NCBI GenBank assembly: GCA_937900325.1
Contig: CALCEX010000152.1
Coordinates: 1-5,832 of the forward strand
Length of the DNA stretch: 5,832 bases
Reading direction: 5' to 3'
Origin: an uncultured Clostridia bacterium
GTDB taxonomy: Bacteria > Bacillota > Clostridia > Christensenellales > CAG-138
Part shown: positions 1-5,588 of the stretch, piece after piece
Layout of the letters: each line of letters begins with the position of its first letter
Position numbering within the stretch: position 1 is the stretch's first letter
The notes under the pieces: generated by a model
Told to the model about the DNA's origin: nothing
What the model saw: only the letters and a program-made list of their open reading frames with translations
The model's database searches: none
Made by a program: the position numbers and the translations under genes

Positions 1-2
1 TG

Positions 3-272
3 CACTACAAATGTTTATGCGCAAATGACAAGCGCGAGGCACGAAAGGTATCTGCCAGCTACTTTGCGGCGGACCTGCAGCGCAACTAGGAACGCCGTTG
101 CAGTCCGGAGTACCAGGAGGTGCTGAAGCTGCGGCAGATCTGGTGCGAAGGCACATTTGCCAGCCATAACTTAACACGCGTCTTGCGACGAGGCATTGAG
201 ACAGCGGAGGACCACTGTTTCTTATCTGCCGCGGCCATGAACCTGAAAAGAATGATAAGATACGCCGAGTGA
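3..272 (+). pseudogene. IS1182-like transposase, C-terminal remnant (broken)
   Basis: Reading frame 3 gives a transposase-like C-terminus that enters from the left edge and ends at TGA 270-272. The recognisable part is IWCEGTFA, then SHNLTRVLRRGIETAEDHC and FLSAAAMNLKRMIRYAE. This matches, from memory, the C-terminal block of IS1182-family DDE transposases, where the E of CEGTF is the last catalytic acidic residue and NLKRM is the conserved tail. Two lesions are visible. An in-frame TAG at 87-89 follows LQRN. The segment between CEGTFA and SHNL looks about four residues shorter than the usual CEGTF-x(n)-K-x-HNL spacing; this second lesion is inferred from family memory. The gene points towards the array but does not interrupt it. 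It is not expected to be functional. The family call could be another DDE group of similar architecture. Confidence 0.72.
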
Positions 273-293
273 CACTGTATGGCGTCTTTTTTT
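271..293 (+). terminator. weak candidate terminator after the transposase remnant
   Basis: Immediately after the transposase stop, GACAC (271-275) can pair imperfectly with GCGTC (282-286) around a 6-nt loop, followed by seven T (287-293). The stem is only 5 bp with one mismatch, so the T-run is the stronger part of the evidence. It would serve the plus-strand transposase, not the minus-strand array. Confidence 0.25.
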
Positions 294-390
294 GTTTGCC
301 CAAACGAGAATCAATATCCTTCGCATCACTTGGCTCACTGTTCCGTTGCCGCAGCGTTGGAAATCCATCACCTTCGTGACCCCCCATGGC
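273..390. other. non-coding trailer between IS remnant and CRISPR array
   Basis: No convincing gene is present on either strand. The stretch holds the T-run at 287-293 and a small palindrome, GTTTG-CC-CAAAC (294-305). After the last repeat on the minus strand I find no hairpin followed by a T-run, so no intrinsic terminator for the array transcript is visible. No further repeat copy can be recognised upstream of 391. The T-run and small palindrome could belong to the end of the IS, but no terminal inverted repeat can be assigned because the partner end is outside the window. Confidence 0.5.
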
Positions 391-413
391 ACGCCCCCCG
401 TGCGGGGGGCGAC
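391..413 (-). repeat. degenerate leader-distal terminal repeat
   Basis: The hairpin half of the repeat (23 nt in crRNA sense) is identical to the others, but the last 10 nt, normally ending in GATTGAAAT, are replaced by unrelated sequence (381-390, CCCCCATGGC on the plus strand). Only 3 of 10 positions still match, as expected by chance. The change is abrupt, more like a break or rearrangement junction than gradual drift. Decay of the terminal repeat is normal in CRISPR arrays and marks this as the old end. The handle of any crRNA beyond it is missing, so no older spacer can be in use from here. Confidence 0.9.
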
Positions 414-787
414 AATATTACAATTGCCCCAACATATCACAACTGTGCATTTCAATCCACGCCCCCCGTGCGGGGGGCGACTCCGCACGCCCGCCGGGAC
501 GCAGACTGTGATCGAGACATTTCAATCCACGCCCCCCGTGCGGGGGGCGACAATGGATTATGCAGCCGCGCATGCCGGCGCGGTATTTCAATCCACGCCC
601 CCCGTGCGGGGGGCGACGACGGCAGTATTTCTTTTACCCTCCGTCAGCTATATTTCAATCCACGCCCCCCGTGCGGGGGGCGACGCGAAGGGAGACACGG
701 GAGCCAAGGGCGATACGGGCATTTCAATCCACGCCCCCCGTGCGGGGGGCGACCCCTGCTCACCCTTTGCTCCCTGTTCGCCTTTCG

Positions 788-820
788 ATTTCAATCCACG
801 CCCCCCGTGCGGGGGGCGAC
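788..820 (-). repeat. leader-proximal CRISPR repeat (representative unit)
   Basis: The repeat RNA folds into a perfect 8-bp all-G/C stem, CGCCCCCC with GGGGGGCG, closed by the tetraloop GCAC and preceded by GT. After the stem come exactly 11 nt, TGGATTGAAAT. That equals the 11-nt 5' handle left by Cas5d cleavage in the characterised Bacillus halodurans I-C system (established knowledge), so cleavage is predicted between the G and T at the stem base (minus-strand bases 799 and 798). The six uninterrupted G:C pairs make this stem stronger than that of common I-C repeats, which carry A/T pairs inside. This copy is the one duplicated when new spacers are inserted. Confidence 0.95.
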
Positions 821-828
821 TGTGAAAT

Positions 829-846
829 TCCGAATCTTTATTCGGA
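829..846. repeat. 7-bp inverted repeat next to the integration end
   Basis: TCCGAAT (829-835) and ATTCGGA (840-846) are perfect inverted copies separated by four bases. The element begins 9 bp from the first repeat, where leader-anchoring sequences act during spacer integration in other systems. It has no following T-run, so it is unlikely to be a terminator. Its role is unknown. Confidence 0.55.
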
Positions 847-898
847 TTTTCAAATGGTTCTTGTATGGTTATTCATTTTTGGCCGCGCCCAGCTCCTT

Positions 899-976
899 GC
901 TTTAAGCATACCACGAACGGCACGGCTTTTAAAGCGGTTTTTGGGTGCGAACCTCTCTGCAAAAGCATGTATGCTT
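899..976. repeat. three AAGC/GCTT-edged palindromes in the leader
   Basis: Three short inverted repeats share GC-TTT/AAAGC-like edges: GCTTTAAGC (899-907, 4-bp arms), GCTTTTAAAGC (925-935, 5-bp arms) and AAGCAT-GT-ATGCTT (963-976, 6-bp arms, 2-nt gap). Their centres are about 27 and 40 bp apart, the first spacing being between two and three helical turns. They may be binding sites for a host protein or for Cas1-Cas2 contacts; nothing in the window decides this. Confidence 0.45.
905..933 (-). promoter_or_regulatory. candidate array promoter in leader
   Basis: On the minus strand TTTAAA (933-928) and TATGCT (910-905) are 17 bp apart, each matching the sigma-70-type consensus at 4 of 6 positions. 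The downstream box is preceded by TGG, which fits an extended -10 (TGnTATGCT). Transcription would start near 898, about 78 nt before the first repeat. Both boxes overlap short palindromes, so the match could instead reflect binding sites for another factor. Confidence 0.35.
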
Positions 977-986
977 CCCCTTCGCA

Positions 987-1277
987 TCAGAGGATTATAT
1001 TGTCCTCGGGTAAATATGCGTTTTTACAGCCGAAGTGTTCTATTTTGCTTTGATACTTATTGCCAAGGTAATAAAAGCGCAGGCTATCCTTATCCTTGTC
1101 CATTATATCACACAAACGCCCTTGCAGGCTGCGGCACTGCGCGGCATCTAATAAGCATTCGAATACCGAGCATTGCACTCTCTGTCCGTAGTTCACGCAC
1201 TGCTTTGCTATCTGCCTGAGCCGCCTCCTGCCCGCCGCGTCTTCAGTATTAACATCATAAGTTATCAAAACAAGCAT
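987..1277 (-). CDS. cas2: CRISPR-associated protein Cas2 (type I-C)
   Basis: The protein has 96 residues, the normal length for Cas2. It is the small ferredoxin-fold subunit that bridges two Cas1 dimers in the spacer-integration complex; many homologues also show metal-dependent nuclease activity in vitro. It opens MLVLITYDVNT, with the conserved aspartate D8 at the end of the first strand. The later block SLRFYYLGNKYQSKIEHFG is typical of I-C Cas2. The frame is open for 40 more codons upstream, but that stretch lies inside cas1 and does not resemble Cas2, so the ATG at 1275-1277 is chosen. It is preceded by GGAAG with 7 nt spacing, and 4 nt separate it from the cas1 stop. It is the last cas gene before the leader. 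Confidence 0.96.
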   Translation of the reverse strand: MLVLITYDVNTEDAAGRRRLRQIAKQCVNYGQRVQCSVFECLLDAAQCRSLQGRLCDIMDKDKDSLRFYYLGNKYQSKIEHFGCKNAYLPEDNIIL

Positions 1278-1281
1278 ATCA

Positions 1282-2313
1282 TCACTTCCATAAAAATGGC
1301 GGATAGTCATCCAGATCGCCTCTGAGATATCTCGCAAGAAGCTGTGCCTGTATGTAGGGCACCATTCCCCATTGCAGCTTTTCCCCAAGGTATGCATGGG
1401 TCAGGCTCTCACGTTTTTTATCCTGCCAATATTTGAAAAATTTCCTGCGCCCGTCGTCATTGAGCAGCACCGCCCCGCTTTCCTGCCTTATAAATACCTT
1501 TTCATCCATCACCCTGTTGTTTATCAGGGTTATAACGAACCTGTCCGCCATGCAGGGGCGCAGCTCTTCCATGAGATCGAGGGCAAGTGACGTCCTTCCC
1601 GGCCTGTCCCTGTGCAAAAACCCCACATACGGGTCGAGGCCTGCCGCCTCCAGCGCGGAGGCGCAGTCGTGGGCAAGTATGCTGTAAGCAAAGGACAGCA
1701 TTGCGTTCACCGGATCGAGAGGCGGCCGCCTGTTGCGCCCGTTAAAGCTGAATATGCTCTTGTCGTTTAGTATGAGCTGATCCAGCACTCCGAAATAGGC
1801 GTTGGCCCCGTTGCCCTCCAGCCCGCGCAGCCCATCCAGAGAGGCTTCATCGAGCGCCTTGGGTAAAAGCTCCTTGATCTGGCGAGAAGCGTTGGAAAGC
1901 GTCTCCGCTTCCACCCGCATACCATGATCCCGCTTTGTGCGCTCAATGCTCCAGCGGGAATTATATAGCTTGCCGAATATCATGCACCGGGCGATACGGC
2001 AGCTTTCAGTCTCATCATCCGCCGCCCTATACTGCGCCCGCCGAAGCAGCACATTGCCGTTGATCTCGCCACATACCCTTGCAAGGAACCTTCCACGCGG
2101 CGAGTACAGCGCCACGCCTATGCCCCGTTTTGCGCATTCGCCCATCAACGCCGGAGAAAGTCCGGCATAGGAGAAGCTGACTATGCTTTGCAGCGTGTGC
2201 AGCGGATAGCGGGCAAGTTCCTGCTTATTCCGGTTCGCAACCGCGTTTTCACCATCAAGAGATAGATAAATATCCTCCGACATGGCATACAGCGTGTTAA
2301 GCAGCTTTTTCAC
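1282..2313 (-). CDS. cas1: CRISPR-associated endonuclease/integrase Cas1 (type I-C)
   Basis: This metal-dependent integrase joins new spacers to the leader-repeat end. The product is 343 residues, a usual length for I-C Cas1. The beta-rich N-terminal domain opens with MKKLLNTLYAMSEDIYLSLDG, a form typical of I-C. The alpha-helical catalytic domain carries E166 in LRGLEGNGANAYF, H234 in GFLHRDRPGR, and D246 and E249 in LALDLMEELRP. These correspond to the E-H-D-D/E metal site of the family, so the enzyme looks intact. The start is a GTG (2311-2313) overlapping the cas4 stop by four bases (GTGA), with GGAGG (2321-2325) 7 nt upstream. That arrangement suggests translational coupling to cas4, which matters because cas4 is frameshifted upstream. 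The ribosome binding site is strong enough to allow independent initiation. Confidence 0.97.
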   Translation of the reverse strand: MKKLLNTLYAMSEDIYLSLDGENAVANRNKQELARYPLHTLQSIVSFSYAGLSPALMGECAKRGIGVALYSPRGRFLARVCGEINGNVLLRRAQYRAADDETESCRIARCMIFGKLYNSRWSIERTKRDHGMRVEAETLSNASRQIKELLPKALDEASLDGLRGLEGNGANAYFGVLDQLILNDKSIFSFNGRNRRPPLDPVNAMLSFAYSILAHDCASALEAAGLDPYVGFLHRDRPGRTSLALDLMEELRPCMADRFVITLINNRVMDEKVFIRQESGAVLLNDDGRRKFFKYWQDKKRESLTHAYLGEKLQWGMVPYIQAQLLARYLRGDLDDYPPFLWK

Positions 2314-2971
2314 GGCTCCGCCTCCATTGCTTTGCTAAGGTATTCCCTTACCGGCCTGCTCCTTATCAGCTTGGGCAGGCAAAGCTCCTTCATCGAGCAG
2401 GCGTTGCAGCCCTTTGACGGCTTTACCTTAGGCGTATATCCCCGACGGTAGTGGTCGTGCATTTCCAGCAGCATATCCTCCACCCTCCGACGCAGTTCAG
2501 CCGTAAGCCCTACCCTCTGCCTGCGCCTTATTTGGCCGTAGTACAGCGCGCCCTCGGGTATGCTGCAGCAAAGCATTTCCTCAAGGCACATCGCCTGGGC
2601 GCAGAGCTGCAGCATATCGCAGTCGTTCGTCTTTGGCTCGCCCCTCTTGTATTCCACCGGGTACGGCTTCCAAAGGCCTTCCCTGCCGCTCAGGCTTATC
2701 CCATCCTCGCTCCGTCTGAACTCCACCACATCGCACTGGCCGGATATGCCGAGCCGGGCAGAGCTTACGCTGACCCCGCGCATGATGCAAAGATCGCCCC
2801 TGCTCTCATTGAGCTCCGGATCGTGCGCTTGTCGTGCATCAGCGCGCCGTCGGCGGTCTGATAATTATCGGCCCAGAGCTTTTCTATATGTATCAGCGCC
2901 CACTGGCGCCGACAGAACGCAAAGTGCTGTATGCCGGAAAGCTGAAGCAGCTCGTCGTATGGGTACTCCAT
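2310..2971 (-). pseudogene. cas4: Cas4 exonuclease, split by a one-base frameshift
   Basis: Cas4 trims prespacers and checks the PAM with Cas1-Cas2; it is a RecB-type nuclease with a 4Fe-4S cluster. Here the N-terminal part starts at ATG 2969-2971 (MEYPYDELLQLSGIQHFAFC) and would run out of frame to a TAA at 2765-2767. The rest continues in another frame from about 2825 to the stop at 2310-2312. The break follows AAG 2828-2830: only CG remains before CAC GAT CCG GAG, so one base appears lost. Adding one base restores about 220 residues, a normal Cas4 length. It would carry C20, D81 in GQCDVVEF, E107 and K109 in VEYKRG, Q122 in LQLCAQAM, and C189, C192 and C198. All key residues survive, so the lesion is recent, a sequencing error, or bypassed. 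No slippery heptamer is seen. The start overlaps the cas7 stop as TAATG, with only a weak ribosome binding site. Confidence 0.9.
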
Positions 2972-3855
2972 TATTTTCTTATGCAGCTTACGCCGTTCGG
3001 CAGCCGCGCTTCCTCCACTTCGACGGTGTAATCTGAATATGCCCTGGGTACAGCCACGCCCTCCCTGCGGTTCACCCTGACCAGCTCAAACAGCTTATAT
3101 GCGGGCGCATTGCCCAGCTCCGAATCGTGCTTGAATATTATGAGCTCCCTGACGGCCATCTTTCCCCTCGCCGCAGATCGATCCAGCTCGAACATATTCA
3201 ATATGGCCTGCCATAACAGCTCGAGGTCTTTCTCCGAAAAGCCGGTGGTCTTGCGGGCAAGGTTTGCGGATACATATCCCTCCGCCCTGTAAAGGCCGTA
3301 TGGCACTATATATTTGCGGCCCATTTCGGTCCCCTTCTTTTCCGCGTCCGCCTCCGTGGTTATGGCTACTCTGGTTATAGTAACCTCCTGCGACATTATC
3401 GGGTCTATGCTGCGGGCAAAGCCGAGCTGTACGGGGCCGCGCACCTGGCCGCAATTCAATGCGCCCTTTACGAAGGTAGTCATCACCGCGCCAAAGGTAC
3501 GGATATCATAGAAATTCCTGCACATAAAGTCGCGCACTTTCAGATCCAGGTTTTCGTCTCTTTTCTTGGCTTCCTTTACGTTTTTCTCCTCTATTCCGAG
3601 GTACTTGTACGCTTCAAGGTCGCTCCGGTTAAGCGGCACGTTGTCCTTTATGTATATGCGGTAGCCCTCCTCTCCCTCTTTTACCGTTTCAACATAATTG
3701 CGTATCTTGCGTTTGAGGCAGACGTCCGTCACAAGGCCATAGCCCGTTTCCGGATCGACTCGCGGCATATTTCCGGCATCGGGATCCCCATTGGGATTGC
3801 CGTTTTCAACGTCGAAAAGTATCACGAATTCATAGCGGTTTTTTATGGCTTCCAT
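2971..3855 (-). CDS. cas7: Cascade backbone protein Cas7 (Csd2, type I-C)
   Basis: Several copies of this RAMP protein polymerise along the crRNA spacer and form the backbone of the I-C Cascade. The 294-residue product has the usual length. The N-terminus FDVENGNPNGDPDAGNMPRV (14-33) with the following TDVCLKRKIRNYV is the signature of Csd2. Further typical blocks are DIRTFGAVM (117-125), GQVRGPVQLGFARSIDPI (136-153) and GRKYIVPYGLYRAEGYVSA (179-197). The sequence is complete and free of lesions. The ATG at 3853-3855 is 2 nt after the cas8c stop. The strong AAGGAGG site inside the end of cas8c suits the high copy number needed for this subunit. Its stop overlaps the cas4 start by one base. 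Confidence 0.97.
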   Translation of the reverse strand: MEAIKNRYEFVILFDVENGNPNGDPDAGNMPRVDPETGYGLVTDVCLKRKIRNYVETVKEGEEGYRIYIKDNVPLNRSDLEAYKYLGIEEKNVKEAKKRDENLDLKVRDFMCRNFYDIRTFGAVMTTFVKGALNCGQVRGPVQLGFARSIDPIMSQEVTITRVAITTEADAEKKGTEMGRKYIVPYGLYRAEGYVSANLARKTTGFSEKDLELLWQAILNMFELDRSAARGKMAVRELIIFKHDSELGNAPAYKLFELVRVNRREGVAVPRAYSDYTVEVEEARLPNGVSCIRK

Positions 3856-3857
3856 TG

Positions 3858-4217
3858 TTATTTATCCTCCTTCTTTGTATAGCGCTTTTGTTTCTGGTGA
3901 TAATAGCCGAGATCAAATGAGCCTTGCTGCGGCAGAGTAAGGCGTGCGGGGTATTCGTCTCCCAATATGCTTTTCAGTTCCGCCACCTGCTTGTCGAAGT
4001 ATACGGCGCTCCCGGCTTCAAGCTTGCGCAGGTGCTTTTGATAGAGGTTGCCGAGTATCGGGAATATCGTTGCCGGCGTGGCGGCGGCAGCGTTAAAATA
4101 TCTGTCTTTTATGGTAGTATTTATTCCCGGGTTAGCCGCCTGCTGTGCCGCTTCATATACTGAGAACAGCCTGCCCAGGGTATACGGTATGTTTCTGCTT
4201 TCTTCGTTCAGTGCCAC
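3858..4217 (-). CDS. cas11c: predicted internal gene for Cascade small subunit Cas11c
   Basis: In studied type I-C systems a small subunit, Cas11c, is made by internal initiation within cas8c and lines the belly of Cascade, stabilising the R-loop (established knowledge). Here an in-frame GTG at 4215-4217 (codon 458 of cas8c) is preceded by AAAGGAGG with 8 nt spacing. The product would be 119 residues, about 13 kDa. It starts at ALNEESRNIPYTLGRLFSVY and ends at KKEDK, sharing the cas8c stop. The charged, mainly helical content (for example LFSVYEAAQQAAN and NLYQKHLRKLEAG) fits a Cas11 bundle. An in-frame ATG nine codons upstream (4242-4244) has no comparable ribosome binding site, so the GTG is preferred. 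That this start is used is inference. Confidence 0.78.
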   Translation of the reverse strand: MALNEESRNIPYTLGRLFSVYEAAQQAANPGINTTIKDRYFNAAAATPATIFPILGNLYQKHLRKLEAGSAVYFDKQVAELKSILGDEYPARLTLPQQGSFDLGYYHQKQKRYTKKEDK

Positions 4218-5588
4218 AGTCAAAACCTCCTTTGGACACTCCATATTGGTATTTTTGAGATAATATGCCTTGATTATCGCCGCCCGCCCGCGGGTGACGC
4301 TGCGTTCCGCCCGTATGCGCAGCATAGTGTTTTCAAGAAGCGACACGGGGTACATACCGCCTGTGAATATTGCCCTTGCTGTCGCACCCGCCATTGCGGG
4401 GTGCGGAGTCTTGTCCCTCGAATTTAAGTTTACGGTCTCGCGTAGCATCGCCCACATGGGCAGGGTGATGTAGTTGTCGTTTGCCGGCCTTACTATCTCC
4501 ATTCGCTCGTTGTGGTCGTTTATGTTTTTCATTATCCGACCGAAGTTATCCCGCAGGAAGAACCTCACCGAGAGCCTCGCCGCGTTAGGCGCGAGGCCCA
4601 GTATGTAAAACGTCCTGTCCGGCTGGAGGTCGAGCTCCTCGCAGGGCTTGCCCTCCGCAAGGCGTTTGACTATCGCCCGCACGTCATCCTCCGTATAGCC
4701 TGCCGGCGCTTCGCCGCCGAACAGAGCACCCATGGCGAAGGCATCGTACTGCGGCTCAGCCCCCTCCGCCCAGCATACTACCGTGGTATCGCCTATATGC
4801 TGGACGTTACCCTTATCGGCAAGAAGGTGATTCAAGGCCGAGGTGTAGGCGAAGGCGGCGTACTTGCCTACCGGCGCGTTCATTCCCTGTTCCCTTTCGT
4901 ATGAGCAAAAGGCCGGTGCATTAAAGGATACTACCGTCGCCCCGCTGGACTGGGCATCTTTGACGCCGTTTACAGATGGATGCAATCGCGCAATGCTGTC
5001 TTCCCTGCCGGTGATCAGACACTGCATCCTTTCGCCGTCGTCGGAATCGTAATGCTCCTGCCATGCGCGGCGTATGACCTGATCATTTTGCGGGAATGCT
5101 CCGTTTACCCTGAATACCAGATTGCCGCCCTTTATCAGCTCGTCATAATATTCCCTGACGGCGGGATGCTCGGCGGCATTCTCTGGCCTCCAGTTGTCGA
5201 AGTAGTTAAGTATTGCCTTTGCCGTCTCAGAATCCACCCCATCAAGAAGCTCATGATGCAGCTTTGCACAGGCATTAAAGCATTCCTTGCTGCGTTCCGG
5301 CTTGCCTTTGCCATCAAAGCCAAACAAATAAGAAGAATTATCCCAAAGGAAATTGGACAGTATATTTACCGCTCTCTTTACCGCCGCCGGAAGCTCCATT
5401 ATCCTTGGCCGCAGCAGGGTCTTTTTGCCCGACTGTTCTTCCTTTAGTAGCGGTATTATCTGCGTGAGCCTTCCTTCGCCGTTTATGCAAAGGGCATAGC
5501 TTACCTTTGCTGGCGCCCAGCCCTGCCGAGATATATCGCCGCGGTCAGCCATATCCTCATACAGCCTCGTCAAAGCCTGAAGTATCAT
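3858..5588 (-). CDS. cas8c: Cascade large subunit Cas8c (Csd1, type I-C)
   Basis: The large subunit of the I-C effector, it recognises the PAM (5'-TTC in studied I-C systems) and helps recruit Cas3. The product is 576 residues, within the usual range. It opens MILQALTRLYEDMADRG, the common Csd1 start. The blocks CLITG-x(4)-IARLHPSVNGVKDAQ (190-213) and SFNAPAFCSYEREQGMNAPVGK (221-242), followed by the AYTSALNHLL helix, are characteristic of the family. The C-terminal ~120 residues are helical in character and correspond to the small-subunit region. The ATG (5586-5588) overlaps the cas5 stop by four bases (ATGA), and a G-rich stretch ending GGTGG, 4 nt before the start, can serve as ribosome binding site. 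No frameshift or internal stop is seen. An internal translation start for Cas11c lies within it. Confidence 0.97.
   Translation of the reverse strand: MILQALTRLYEDMADRGDISRQGWAPAKVSYALCINGEGRLTQIIPLLKEEQSGKKTLLRPRIMELPAAVKRAVNILSNFLWDNSSYLFGFDGKGKPERSKECFNACAKLHHELLDGVDSETAKAILNYFDNWRPENAAEHPAVREYYDELIKGGNLVFRVNGAFPQNDQVIRRAWQEHYDSDDGERMQCLITGREDSIARLHPSVNGVKDAQSSGATVVSFNAPAFCSYEREQGMNAPVGKYAAFAYTSALNHLLADKGNVQHIGDTTVVCWAEGAEPQYDAFAMGALFGGEAPAGYTEDDVRAIVKRLAEGKPCEELDLQPDRTFYILGLAPNAARLSVRFFLRDNFGRIMKNINDHNERMEIVRPANDNYITLPMWAMLRETVNLNSRDKTPHPAMAGATARAIFTGGMYPVSLLENTMLRIRAERSVTRGRAAIIKAYYLKNTNMECPKEVLTVALNEESRNIPYTLGRLFSVYEAAQQAANPGINTTIKDRYFNAAAATPATIFPILGNLYQKHLRKLEAGSAVYFDKQVAELKSILGDEYPARLTLPQQGSFDLGYYHQKQKRYTKKEDK
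3866..3872 (-). promoter_or_regulatory. strong ribosome binding site of cas7
   Basis: AAGGAGG on the minus strand, 10 nt before the cas7 ATG, lies inside the last codons of cas8c (KKEDK). It is one of the two best Shine-Dalgarno matches in the operon, in line with Cas7 being the most abundant Cascade subunit. Confidence 0.8.
4226..4233 (-). promoter_or_regulatory. internal ribosome binding site for Cas11c
   Basis: AAAGGAGG lies in the middle of cas8c, over codons for PKEV, and 8 nt before an in-frame GTG. It is as good as the site used by cas7 and far better than that of cas4. It decides the choice of the GTG over the nearby ATG as the Cas11c start. Confidence 0.75.

Larger units (their letters stand above)
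391..820 (-). CRISPR. type I-C CRISPR array, 7 repeats and 6 spacers
   Basis: Six identical 33-bp repeats lie at 449-481, 519-551, 585-617, 652-684, 721-753 and 788-820, plus a truncated terminal repeat at 391-413. In crRNA sense (minus strand) the repeat starts GTCGCCCC and ends in TGGATTGAAAT, the hallmark of type I-C. Spacers, newest to oldest, are 754-787 (34 nt), 685-720 (36), 618-651 (34), 552-584 (33), 482-518 (37) and 414-448 (35). The orientation is fixed by three agreeing signs: the GATTGAAAT 3' end of the repeat, the degenerate repeat at the far end, and the cas operon running in the same direction with a leader-like spacer between cas2 and 820. The array is short, so it is either young, pruned or truncated. 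The first two spacers encode collagen-like peptides (see findings). Confidence 0.98.
821..986 (-). promoter_or_regulatory. CRISPR leader
   Basis: This 166-bp gene-free region lies between the cas2 stop (987-989) and the first repeat. It should contain the array promoter and the sequences that direct spacer insertion at 820. The half next to the array is AT-rich. On the minus strand the distal part carries GAGGTTCGCACCC (945-957), which resembles an element I recall from other type I-C leaders; that resemblance is unverified. Several short perfect inverted repeats lie within it and are listed separately. Short open frames that cross it run into the array and are not genes. Confidence 0.85.

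Noticed and set aside
362..380. AATCCATCACC-TTCGTGAC as an eighth, decayed repeat
   Set aside because: Similarity is limited to AATCCA and a few scattered bases, and there is no room for a spacer before the terminal repeat at 391.
846..856. ATTTTCAAATG next to the leader as a further degenerate repeat
   Set aside because: Only the first few bases resemble the repeat start; the G/C hairpin is absent and the spacing from 820 is too short (25 nt).
222..1219. Long open frames across the array on both strands, with repeated peptides such as STPPVRGAT, HAPRAGGD and NPRPPCGG
   Set aside because: They are translations of the CRISPR repeat in different frames, a well-known artefact; they have no ribosome binding site or family resemblance.
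1278..1397. A 40-residue N-terminal extension of Cas2
   Set aside because: It lies inside cas1 in another frame. The MLVLITYDVN start with GGAAG upstream gives the normal 96-residue Cas2.
2310..2783. A free-standing 157-aa short Cas4 starting at MRGV
   Set aside because: It would lack C20 of the Fe-S cluster and the N-terminal helix, which are present in the adjacent frame just upstream; a frameshifted full-length cas4 explains both pieces.
2821..2840. Programmed ribosomal frameshifting in cas4
   Set aside because: No slippery heptamer or obvious downstream stimulatory structure is visible, and Cas4 is not known to use frameshifting; mutation or sequencing error is simpler.
2451..5447. Plus-strand open frames opposite the cas genes
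   Set aside because: They are shadow frames in moderately GC-rich coding DNA, with no family resemblance or good ribosome binding sites.
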